DNA from: an uncultured Muribaculaceae bacterium
GTDB taxonomy: Bacteria; Bacteroidota; Bacteroidia; Bacteroidales; Muribaculaceae
Assembly (NCBI GenBank): GCA_905209725.1
Contig: CAJLTZ010000043.1
Span: 1 to 20,122, forward strand
Direction: 5' to 3'
DNA: 20,122 bases
Under the pieces are notes generated by a model. The model had not been told where the DNA came from. It searched no databases and saw nothing but the letters and a program-made list of their open reading frames with translations. Shown here piece after piece: positions 1 through 7,074 of the stretch (position 1 is its first letter; the number at the start of each line of letters is the position of its first letter). The position numbers and the translations under genes were made by a program.

Positions 1-142
1 ACTTTGTTTATATGTCCCTGTACTCTTCAAACAACTTTTACGCTGCTTTGTCTTGTGGCAAAATTTCAAAGTTCTCTTGCGTCTCAACTTCGCATCTCAG
101 ACTGTCTCGCTTGACTTTGTGAGAGGCGTTGTTTCTCAAACG
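1..142 (-). other. Probable rRNA operon leader (5' part, runs off the left edge)
   Basis: This is non-coding sequence downstream of the strong promoter at 149-180, read leftward. It holds no credible reading frame. On the minus strand it contains a CTTTGAAATTTT segment (boxA-like) followed closely by a GACAAAGCAGCG segment. From memory, Bacteroides 16S rRNA leaders carry a similar order (CTTTGAAA, then GACAAAGTAGTACAAGAG). I therefore infer that a 16S-23S-5S operon begins just beyond position 1. The mature 16S start is not inside the window, so this stays an inference. The alternative is the 5' UTR of an ordinary, strongly expressed gene. Confidence 0.5.
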
Positions 143-148
143 CGAATG

Positions 149-180
149 CAAAATTATAACAAAAACGCCCGCTGTGCAAA
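149..180 (-). promoter_or_regulatory. Strong Bacteroidetes sigma-ABfr promoter, leftward
   Basis: On the minus strand a perfect TTTG -33 element (complement of 177-180) is followed after exactly 20 nt by TAATTTTG, a perfect TAnnTTTG -7 element (complement of 149-156). The predicted transcript starts near 142 and runs off the left edge. It is the best two-box promoter in the window, as expected for an rRNA operon or another highly expressed gene. Confidence 0.75.
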
Positions 181-250
181 TTTTTCCGAAAGAATTTTGC
201 AAAAATCGTGAATGGATATGGTTAACACACTGATACTCCGCCGAATCAAT

Positions 251-268
251 AAATGTTAAAAAACATTT
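251..268 (-). terminator. Weak AT-rich hairpin after dgkA
   Basis: AAATGTT (251-257) and AACATTT (262-268) form a 7-bp stem around a 4-nt loop, about 12 nt past the dgkA stop. The stem is AT-rich and has no clear U-tract, so it could be a weak terminator for dgkA or chance. Confidence 0.25.
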
Positions 269-279
269 CGATATGTTAA

Positions 280-645
280 TTATATCAATGATAATTTTGG
301 GAGAAAGATGAGGAGGGCGATTACTACGCTGGCTATGGCGAGCATCAACACGGCGCCGGCGGCGATATCCTTCGCATCGCGGATGAGGGGGTTCTTTTCC
401 GGACTTACCTTGTCGCAGACACGTTCTATTGCAGTATTGAATGCCTCGGCCATAAAGACGCCCCCGATGCAAAGCACAATTATGCACCACTCTACATTTG
501 AGAGCCCGACAATCAGTCCGGCGGCTATCACCAGCACGGCTGCAACCATATGGATCTTGGCATGCGCCTCGCCGCGGAAGAGCCTCGCCACTCCCCTACC
601 CGCATATCTGAATGCATCAATTCTCTTCCTTAGATAATTGCCCAT
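280..645 (-). CDS. dgkA: DgkA-family lipid kinase (diacylglycerol/undecaprenol kinase)
   Basis: A 121-aa inner-membrane protein of normal length for the small prokaryotic DgkA family, which phosphorylates diacylglycerol or undecaprenol with ATP. It has a basic cytoplasmic N-terminus (about 1-30) and three hydrophobic segments (about 32-50, 53-70, 95-116). The family signature is visible as EAFNTAIE at 67-74, followed by the D90-A-K-D93 region that binds ATP and metal. The start is the ATG at 643-645. In the family, Gram-positive-like members act mainly on undecaprenol, and sequence alone does not settle the substrate here. The next gene upstream in the same direction is a PAP2 phosphatase, which would catalyse the opposite lipid phosphate reaction. 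No strong promoter is visible in the repeat-filled gap before it, so co-transcription with that gene is plausible. Confidence 0.9.
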   Translation of the reverse strand: MGNYLRKRIDAFRYAGRGVARLFRGEAHAKIHMVAAVLVIAAGLIVGLSNVEWCIIVLCIGGVFMAEAFNTAIERVCDKVSPEKNPLIRDAKDIAAGAVLMLAIASVVIALLIFLPKLSLI

Positions 646-682
646 ATCTCACAATAATCTTAAATCAATCAAATCAATTACA

Positions 683-745
683 CCAATCAGACCAATCAGA
701 CCAATTAGACTAATTAGACTAATTAGACTAATTAGACCAATTAAA
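683..745. repeat. 9-bp tandem repeat array (about 7 units)
   Basis: Six complete 9-bp units (CCAATCAGA x2, CCAATTAGA, CTAATTAGA x3) and a seventh partial unit run from 683 to 745, with more decayed copies back to about 665. The array fills most of the 127-nt gap between dgkA and the PAP2 gene. In one frame it reads as an I-R-P / I-R-L tripeptide repeat, but nothing supports its translation. I see no gene in 646-772. A function such as mRNA spacing, protein binding or slippage-driven length variation is not shown by the sequence. Confidence 0.9.
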
Positions 746-772
746 AAAAATTTAGAAAAATCTCTAAGTAAA

Positions 773-1363
773 TCAGAATTCAAAGGAGGCGTAGGCGCCG
801 ATGCTGCGGCCGTCGCTGACGGGTGCTATCTGAAGATTATGCTTGCGGGCGAATGGAGTGGTGAAGATATAAGCACTGCCCGCACCGATAGCGGCTCCTA
901 CCACCACGTCCCATACATGATGCTGCCGGGCAAAGACACGCCCCCATGCCACATAGCAGGAAAGCGCATAAGCCGGAGCGCCAAACTTCCAACCATAGCG
1001 TCGTTGCAGATATGCAGCTGTGGCAAATGAAACCGCGGAATGCCCCGAAGGGAAAGAGTGGGTATCTGAGAAATCGGGACGCCATTCCTTTACACCATAT
1101 TTAAGGATAAGAGTCATGGCAGCAGTGGCAGCAGCAGTCTCCACTCCCTGCACGAGGCCTTTCCAGTCGCGGGCACAGAGTGTTCCGATAAGCGCTGAGG
1201 CCGGAAGAGCGATAGCCACAATATCGGTGGTGCGGTCGATGGTTTTCTGCGCATGCGACTGCGGAATAAGCTGATGGTTGTCGGGATATGTGATTCCCGG
1301 ATACTGAGCAGAAGCCGAGAACGCCATCAGCAACGCCACTATGATAAATAAAGCCTTTTTCAT
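773..1363 (-). CDS. PAP2 (type 2 phosphatidic acid phosphatase) family protein
   Basis: A 196-aa exported phosphatase. A signal peptide (MKKALFIIVALLMAFSASA) precedes a mature part with the full three-part PAP2 active site: K88-x6-R95-P96, the P105-S-G-H108 loop, and R142-x5-H148-x3-D152. H148 should be the nucleophile, and a glycine precedes R142 where the family often has serine. Hydrophobic stretches around 45-62, 75-88 and 150-166 suggest partial membrane association. Likely substrates are lipid phosphates such as phosphatidate, phosphatidylglycerophosphate or undecaprenyl pyrophosphate, or a lipid A phosphate. I chose the ATG at 1361-1363 because the longer frame starts with GTG and would place eight residues before the signal peptide. 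The gene lies about 60 nt after the lipoprotein operon and before dgkA, in the same direction. Confidence 0.85.
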   Translation of the reverse strand: MKKALFIIVALLMAFSASAQYPGITYPDNHQLIPQSHAQKTIDRTTDIVAIALPASALIGTLCARDWKGLVQGVETAAATAAMTLILKYGVKEWRPDFSDTHSFPSGHSAVSFATAAYLQRRYGWKFGAPAYALSCYVAWGRVFARQHHVWDVVVGAAIGAGSAYIFTTPFARKHNLQIAPVSDGRSIGAYASFEF

Positions 1364-1386
1364 TTCCAAAAAAATTAATCCCCCCA

Positions 1387-1421
1387 CCTATTCCCTATTT
1401 CATATTCCATATTCCCTATTA
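1387..1421. repeat. 7-bp tandem repeat array (5 units)
   Basis: Five consecutive 7-bp units on the plus strand: CCTATTC, CCTATTT, CATATTC, CATATTC, CCTATTA. They fill the short gap between the last operon gene (stop at 1424) and the PAP2 start codon (1363), so they sit in the 5' region of the PAP2 message. No TAnnTTTG promoter element is visible in this gap. Confidence 0.8.
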
Positions 1422-1423
1422 CT

Positions 1424-2998
1424 TTAATAGTCCCAGTCGAAATAGAACTGGTCGAGATAGAGCACCGAACCGTTGCCACCGGTGAAATAGTCACCATATT
1501 TGGAGGTAGCACACGTGATCTGAAGGTATGTGGGTATGCGCGAAGTGTCGCGATAGTTGAGGTCGATGGAGAACTCCTTATAATCGTTCATATCGCCGCT
1601 ATAGATAAGTTCGCCATAAGCAATAATCGATGGGGCATTCTTATTGAAAAGTTGTCTGTTCTTTGGATTGGTACGTATCTCGTAGGGTGCTGTCCAGTCA
1701 GCAAGTGCCACATAAATATGGCAGGAGTCGGGACGCCCCTTAAGATCAGCCCATTCATTATTTGCATAGTCAATGGTCTTCGCCTTATACTGGAAGTAAC
1801 CGCGCAGACGGGTTGGGCGCAGCGTCCAGGGGCGACCGAAAGCGAGCACACCGTTGGTGCCGTCGGTGCGGACATAAGTGCCCGTAAATATGGAGCCTGC
1901 ACCGAGTTTGCCGATACTTCCGATCCCGACGAATTTTGTGGTGCACTGAGCAGCGCGGCCGGAGAGTCCTGCAGGCACATGGTCGGTAGGTTCGGTAAGG
2001 TTTTGGCCGAGCGTGATGGATCCTCCGTTGCCTGAATCCCAGTAAGGCATGCCACCTTCAGCCCAGGGAGCCCACATCTTCTTATCGTTCTGATACCAGT
2101 TTTCGAAGTCTCCACCGGGGATATCGGCAGTGGCCTGTGTGGTGACCTTTATCTCATTACCGATATTGTCTCCCGACACGGCGCGGACCACATATTCAGT
2201 CAAGGGTTTCAGATGCGGGATGCGGCAGGAGAAAGCACCCTGGGTTTGATGCACTTCAGAAGAGGGGATATCAATCCATTCAGCAGAGGAAGCCTCTCGA
2301 TACTGGAATCCATTAACCACGTCAGCAGGCCCATTTCCATACGCCCAGATCACCTGCGACCAGGCGTCAACGGAGGTGGTGGTGACGATAGCGTCAGTAA
2401 ACTGGGCGTATATAGTCCATATTTCGGTGCGACCATGAGCGGTGACATTGACCCGCAGCGGATATGCAAGATCAAGAGGCCCGGGATTGAGTTCCGGAGA
2501 TATTGTGGTGATTCCTTCAGGGCCAAGTTTTACTCTTTGGAGTGTAAGGTGCGAAAGGTCAGTGTCCTCGGGCATATTTACAATCACGCGATGCGCCACA
2601 GGGTCGACAACACTCTCCCCTACTTCCCCTTCCACCTGAAAATAGCGCACTATATCCTGCACTGCTTTAACTTCCCAAGTGTATTCCTGAAAACGTGTAA
2701 TGTTAACAAAGAGGGGTTCGGAGAGGTCATATGTTCCATCGAGCAAGTCCGGGTGTGACACGCCGCCAGTCGACACCTTATATTCGGAGAATCTCACATT
2801 CTGGATATCTGTGGTTTCCTCAAGATATATTGTGGCCTCATATGTGACAGAGTCGATATAAGCCTCCTTGCTTTGTCCTTCGGCAGCAATCTCCACTATA
2901 TTCTGGGCAATGCGCGGATAGGGAATATCGTTCTTGATGCAACCGGCGGCCGCCACAAGCACGACGCAAGAGGAGACATATAATTTCAGTTTATTCAT
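1424..2998 (-). CDS. PCMD-domain surface lipoprotein (524 aa)
   Basis: Last gene of the six-gene operon. The lipoprotein signal is MNKLKLYVSSCVVLVAAAGC, with lipidation at C20. I chose the ATG at 2996-2998 because it places the lipobox correctly. An in-frame start at 3043 would add 15 residues and overlap the upstream gene. Two similar beta-sandwich repeats follow (about 34-114 and 118-199), then a fibronectin-III-like module (about 204-288) and a C-terminal PCMD domain (putative carbohydrate metabolism domain, about 295-524). Typical PCMD landmarks are WDSGNGGS, TDGTNGVLAFGR and the closing GSVLYLDQFYFD strand. The PCMD part closely resembles that of the 749-aa protein encoded upstream. Unlike the other three lipoproteins it lacks DUF4493 and the Thr-Arg-Ala motif. 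PCMD has no proven activity, so glycan binding is an inference. Confidence 0.8.
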   Translation of the reverse strand: MNKLKLYVSSCVVLVAAAGCIKNDIPYPRIAQNIVEIAAEGQSKEAYIDSVTYEATIYLEETTDIQNVRFSEYKVSTGGVSHPDLLDGTYDLSEPLFVNITRFQEYTWEVKAVQDIVRYFQVEGEVGESVVDPVAHRVIVNMPEDTDLSHLTLQRVKLGPEGITTISPELNPGPLDLAYPLRVNVTAHGRTEIWTIYAQFTDAIVTTTSVDAWSQVIWAYGNGPADVVNGFQYREASSAEWIDIPSSEVHQTQGAFSCRIPHLKPLTEYVVRAVSGDNIGNEIKVTTQATADIPGGDFENWYQNDKKMWAPWAEGGMPYWDSGNGGSITLGQNLTEPTDHVPAGLSGRAAQCTTKFVGIGSIGKLGAGSIFTGTYVRTDGTNGVLAFGRPWTLRPTRLRGYFQYKAKTIDYANNEWADLKGRPDSCHIYVALADWTAPYEIRTNPKNRQLFNKNAPSIIAYGELIYSGDMNDYKEFSIDLNYRDTSRIPTYLQITCATSKYGDYFTGGNGSVLYLDQFYFDWDY

Positions 2999-3039
2999 TA
3001 CACTGAATGTTGGATGAAGAATTTTGGATAAAAGAGTGG

Positions 3040-4002
3040 TCAAATGTGGACGCCTATACCGAAATTGATGTTGAAGATATTGAATCGGAAATTGGCGCCC
3101 GAAGTGAAGCGGTTGCCGAGGTCCTCATTGTTTTCAGTCTGCTTCTCATTCTGGAGATAGAAACCGAACACACCAAAGGAGACATGGAACGATACATTCT
3201 TCATTATGAACACCTGCACGCCGGGAGAGAAATTGAGGCTGGCCTTCATGTTGGTGGTATAGGTGGTGCGGGGCTCTCCCTTATAAGGACGTCGGAATTC
3301 GCTATTTCCTGAAGTGAACGCGAGTTCCACCTCATTATAAATACCGAAGCGACCGTTTCGAGCGAGGCCGACATACTGGCTCACAGTGGCGGCGGCCGTA
3401 TACGACTCTGCGCGATACATTATATCATGAAGGTCGAAATTCATGTCATCATCGATATCGACCTTGAAAGAGTCGAGATTGCCCTTTGCATTGTAGTATC
3501 CCAGGCGCAAACCTACGGAAAGGTTGTTGCGTATAAAATACTGCATATATGGCTTTATGGAAAAAGCGTGTGCATTCATGTTCACATCGCTGAGGAGGCT
3601 GAAGATTTCAAGATCCTCTGTCTTGAACTCACCATAAGAAGCGGTGAGGCCGAATTGCCACTGGCCTTTGGGTATATAGAGGAGATTATAGATACCGCGG
3701 TCGTAACGGCCGAGATTCCGGCTTTTGAGCACCACGGGGATAGTGTCGGATTTATGGGAAACGTGCTCGGAGAGATCGAGGCGGTCTTCATCGTCGACCA
3801 CCCGCGAATGGCCCATCAGTAGGAGGAGTACGTCATTTTTCAGAGAGTCGGGCACATAGATATATGAGCCCACAGGCACGGAGTCGGCCTTGGAGTCGGC
3901 TACGGAATCGCGCTCTGCAGCCGAAAGAGCCGGGGGGCAGAGGATTGCCGCAAGCAGACAGATGGCGCCGATAGCCTTATGAATGAATGGTAAGCGTATC
4001 AT
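3040..4002 (-). CDS. Outer-membrane beta-barrel protein, paralogue 2 (320 aa)
   Basis: A signal peptide (about 1-29, ending ALSA) is followed by a polar segment of about 75 residues, then a region of alternating hydrophobic and polar strands from about 105 to the C-terminus, which ends in FGIGVHI as expected for a barrel strand. It shares with the gene upstream the motif PKGQW (111-115), an R-F-G-x-x-N-E strand, a PG-V/I-x-x-F-x-x-N strand, a GVxGF strand and an NFRxNxFxIxFG closing strand, so the two are tandem paralogues. The start codon overlaps the upstream stop codon as ATGA (3999-4002), which indicates translational coupling. The extra N-terminal polar segment distinguishes it from its paralogue. 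Pore, scaffold and lipoprotein-export roles are all possible; none is shown. Confidence 0.75.
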   Translation of the reverse strand: MIRLPFIHKAIGAICLLAAILCPPALSAAERDSVADSKADSVPVGSYIYVPDSLKNDVLLLLMGHSRVVDDEDRLDLSEHVSHKSDTIPVVLKSRNLGRYDRGIYNLLYIPKGQWQFGLTASYGEFKTEDLEIFSLLSDVNMNAHAFSIKPYMQYFIRNNLSVGLRLGYYNAKGNLDSFKVDIDDDMNFDLHDIMYRAESYTAAATVSQYVGLARNGRFGIYNEVELAFTSGNSEFRRPYKGEPRTTYTTNMKASLNFSPGVQVFIMKNVSFHVSFGVFGFYLQNEKQTENNEDLGNRFTSGANFRFNIFNINFGIGVHI

Positions 4003-4811
4003 ATATAGAAGGTGGCGCCAAATGTGATTGAAAAGAGATTGATTCTGAAATTAGCGGAGCGGCTTTTACGTCGCGCCACATAGATCTGGTCGGAGATGGT
4101 CTTGGTGTCGGTGTAACTGAAACCGAGCACTCCTACATTGACCTCGATGGCCGAATAATTGTTGAGAAACATTATCAGGCCGGGCACAATTCCCACATCA
4201 AAGGAGAAATTTCGTTCATAGGCTCCTGTGATATCCTCTCCCCCACCTTTGGTGAGTTTCGACTGACCTCCGCCAAGCTGCAGTTGGATTTCGTTGAAGA
4301 AGCCGAAGCGGTGGGAGCGGCCGAGTGAGAAGTAATTACGGAAAAGGAGCGTGCCGTAATAATTATGCGAGAGGGAATAGAGACGGTCGATATTAGTCTC
4401 TGTGTCAGCGCCGAGCACGATGTCGGCTTTCTCGAGCTTTGTTAGGGCGCGTGTGTAGGAGAACTTGCCGCCGATAGCCATATCATTCTTGAAGGCATAC
4501 ATCAGCATCGGGCTCACCTTGAAAGAATAGGTGTCGCCATTGATTCCCTGGAACACGAGGAACGTATAATCGTTCTGATTGCTTTGAGTGTAAGATACGG
4601 AGATGCCCGTGATCCATTGTCCTTTCGGCACGAAGACGTTCGACTCGAGTTTGCGATCGAAAGGCTTGATGCTCTTGTCGTTGCGCATCGAATCAATCAT
4701 CGCCGGAGTGATATGGAGGGTATCCGCATCTAAATGTGTTTGACTCTGAGCGCCCAAGGCGCCCAGAGTCAAAGCTATGACAACGGATATTGTTTTCAGG
4801 TTTTTTACCAT
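3999..4811 (-). CDS. Outer-membrane beta-barrel protein, paralogue 1 (270 aa)
   Basis: A signal peptide (about 1-23, ending AQS) leads into a short linker and a barrel-like region that starts at VFVPKGQW (59-66) and ends in ITFGATFYI. It shares these strands with the following 320-aa protein, so the pair arose by duplication. I use the ATG at 4809-4811, which begins 1 nt after the stop of the 749-aa lipoprotein gene (4813) and gives a clean signal peptide. The longer frame from 4850 would overlap that gene. Its end overlaps the next gene by 4 nt. Such tight coupling to lipoprotein genes suggests the barrels and lipoproteins are made in fixed proportion and work at the outer membrane together. 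The nearest general family is the Bacteroidetes porin-like barrels; the substrate is unknown. Confidence 0.75.
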   Translation of the reverse strand: MVKNLKTISVVIALTLGALGAQSQTHLDADTLHITPAMIDSMRNDKSIKPFDRKLESNVFVPKGQWITGISVSYTQSNQNDYTFLVFQGINGDTYSFKVSPMLMYAFKNDMAIGGKFSYTRALTKLEKADIVLGADTETNIDRLYSLSHNYYGTLLFRNYFSLGRSHRFGFFNEIQLQLGGGQSKLTKGGGEDITGAYERNFSFDVGIVPGLIMFLNNYSAIEVNVGVLGFSYTDTKTISDQIYVARRKSRSANFRINLFSITFGATFYI

Positions 4812-4812
4812 T

Positions 4813-7062
4813 CTACTTAAATGTGAGACTGCCGTCGTAGAGAAGTTCAAAGTCGTCGAGGACCAGTACGCTGGAGTAGCTTCCGGAGAAGAAATCGCCG
4901 AACTTGGAAGCGCAGCAAGTGATTACAAGGTGTGTGGCACGCTTGCTCTTTGCCGCTTCCTTATATTCAAGAGGAATCTCAATCTTTTGGAGCTGTCCGT
5001 CGGGACCGAAATTCTCTTTCCATGTCACCTGACCATATGCAAGCACATGCGGATCATCAACGCTGAAGAGTTTCTGATTAGAACTCTTGGTACGAATCTC
5101 AATTGGTTCGTCGGTAAGAGCTACATAGATTTGACCAAAGTCATTTTCACCCTTCACAAGTTCCGACGGGCAACCGGAGTTAACCTTATCAACTTTACCA
5201 GGACGGTAGTTAGCCCAGACAGCAAGTTTTGTAGGATGTGAGCCATTATACTGGCGGCCAAGAGAAAGGACTCCATTGGTCCCGTCAGTTTTAACATACT
5301 CACCTACAAATATATTACCTGCTGCAAGCACACCTAACATTGCATTTAAAGAGGTAAGTTTAGCTGCCTTTGAACCGCTATGCACCATATCAGTGGTAGA
5401 ATTGCAGATGACCTTGCCTGCAGTTGCTGAGCCTTGATTACCTGAATCCCAGAAAGTGCGGGAATTACCGGTACCGGCAAATATGATATCTTTACCATCA
5501 TTGCTATAAGTGCTCCAGTCCTCGAAGGAGGCATTAGGAATCTGGAATTTGCCTTCAGTGGTAAATGTCATCACCTCTGCATCATCGCAACCATCGGCAA
5601 ATGCGCGATACTCATATGTCGTGCCGGGAGTAAGGCCTGAAATAGTTACAGTATAATCCTGTCCTGCACGCGTTGCAACACGGCGGCGAACGGGAGAAGC
5701 CGTTGCCGGATAAGCCTTATTCCATGTATCAGTGCCAACAGCGCGGTACTCGATACCATAGTTGGTGGCATCATCAAGGACAAGACGAGCTTTCAAGGTA
5801 GCCGATGTGGCGAGAATAGCAGTAGGTTCTGATACGGGGTCGGGAGCAGCAATCGTCGCTACAGGAGCGGGGTTCTCGATTGCGGCATCGGTGTTGGCGA
5901 TGCGCAGCGTACCGCTGTTCTCCATATGACGGCCATCCACGGCATGGAAGGTAACAACATATTCTTTATCGCTGGGAGCCAGGCCCTCGAGGAATGCCTT
6001 CGAGAAGGTGATATAAACCTCATCGACATCCACCTCACCTGCATCGAGCGTGGGAGCGGCGTCAACAGCATGCTTCACTTCCACAAGAATTCCCTTCTTG
6101 TTGAGTTCTGCAACGTTTTCGTCGCGGAGCACATTGAGACCTGATGTCATTCCGGTGAAGTTGTCGCTGAAATCCATCTGGATGCTCGACATTCCGAAAT
6201 AACCGCGCAGATATACACGGGTATCCTTGAAGGTGCCGTTGTTGTGAACCACCTGCTTTTCGATATCATATTCCACACCGCGGATTGCGGGAGCGGTAAA
6301 GATCTCCACATCCTCCTCAATCAGAGGAATGTCGGCGATGGTGATCTTGATCAGCGCACCACCCTCGTGGATTTCGGAAGGTGTGGTTGATACAAGCATT
6401 CGATATTCATGTGCGCGCTGCACGCCGGGGATTGTGCCTGTCTTCTCGAAGGCGGTGCCATCGAGCATGGTGCCGGTGATCTTATAGGTAAGATCCTTAT
6501 CGGCATTAGGCATCATGAAATATCCCTTTGCGAAAGGCACGAGGTCGGATGTGAACTCAAGGCTGCCACGCGAATGGCTGAAGGAAACCTTCATATCCTG
6601 GAGTCCGCAATCGAGGGAAGCAGGGTCGACACTTGTCACAACATTCGCGATGTTGCAATGGAGTGTCAGGGCGTTGTTGCCCTCCTGCATTGTGAATTCC
6701 TGCTTGCCGCGATAGAATTTCTTCGTGAAGGAAGCGGACACCGAGTCGCCGCTCCAAGCCTCGGCGAGATAGTCGCCGGTGCGGAGTTTGATACTCTCGG
6801 GGATATTGTCCACACCCTTGTATTTGCGGAGCACGCCTTTTGAATTTTCGATATAAATCACACAGTTCTTGCGTAGCGAGTCGAGGCGTTCGGCCGACAT
6901 GGCGCGGGTCTGGACCTTAAGGTCACCCTTGATCTCGGTGGTGATTGTAAGCGATCCCTCATCGCCTGCGCCGAACGGTTCATCGAGCGAGCAGGACTGC
7001 ATAAGAGCCGCAGCGGAGAGTGCGACAGCCGAAGCTGTAAAATAATTCATTATCTTATTCAT
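4813..7062 (-). CDS. DUF4493-PCMD surface lipoprotein (749 aa)
   Basis: Third gene of the operon. A lipobox at MQSC gives lipidation at C24 (C20 if the ATG four codons later is used). The mature N-terminus CSLDE is acidic, in keeping with Bacteroidetes lipoprotein export signals for surface display. Next come a beta strand ending in T52-R-A54, a DUF4493 region (about 36-260), a further beta-sandwich (about 260-395), a fibronectin-III-like module (about 410-503, with SGLTPGTTYEYRA) and a C-terminal PCMD domain (about 508-745). The PCMD part aligns along its length with that of the 524-aa protein (WDSGNQGS, TDGTNGVLSLGR, IYVALTD). The DNA encoding it is more AT-rich than the rest of the gene. 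It lies 12 nt after the 419-aa gene. Function is unknown; a glycan-binding or adhesive surface protein fits best. Confidence 0.8.
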   Translation of the reverse strand: MNKIMNYFTASAVALSAAALMQSCSLDEPFGAGDEGSLTITTEIKGDLKVQTRAMSAERLDSLRKNCVIYIENSKGVLRKYKGVDNIPESIKLRTGDYLAEAWSGDSVSASFTKKFYRGKQEFTMQEGNNALTLHCNIANVVTSVDPASLDCGLQDMKVSFSHSRGSLEFTSDLVPFAKGYFMMPNADKDLTYKITGTMLDGTAFEKTGTIPGVQRAHEYRMLVSTTPSEIHEGGALIKITIADIPLIEEDVEIFTAPAIRGVEYDIEKQVVHNNGTFKDTRVYLRGYFGMSSIQMDFSDNFTGMTSGLNVLRDENVAELNKKGILVEVKHAVDAAPTLDAGEVDVDEVYITFSKAFLEGLAPSDKEYVVTFHAVDGRHMENSGTLRIANTDAAIENPAPVATIAAPDPVSEPTAILATSATLKARLVLDDATNYGIEYRAVGTDTWNKAYPATASPVRRRVATRAGQDYTVTISGLTPGTTYEYRAFADGCDDAEVMTFTTEGKFQIPNASFEDWSTYSNDGKDIIFAGTGNSRTFWDSGNQGSATAGKVICNSTTDMVHSGSKAAKLTSLNAMLGVLAAGNIFVGEYVKTDGTNGVLSLGRQYNGSHPTKLAVWANYRPGKVDKVNSGCPSELVKGENDFGQIYVALTDEPIEIRTKSSNQKLFSVDDPHVLAYGQVTWKENFGPDGQLQKIEIPLEYKEAAKSKRATHLVITCCASKFGDFFSGSYSSVLVLDDFELLYDGSLTFK

Positions 7063-7074
7063 AGCAGCTGTCGA

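Noticed and set aside
665..745. CRISPR-like array
   Set aside because: Units are 9 bp, directly adjacent and without spacers, so it is a simple tandem repeat.
638..1030. Plus-strand open frame of 130 codons with an I-R-P/I-R-L repeat start
   Set aside because: It is the translation of the 9-bp intergenic repeat followed by antisense PAP2 sequence; the PAP2 frame on the other strand has a full active site.
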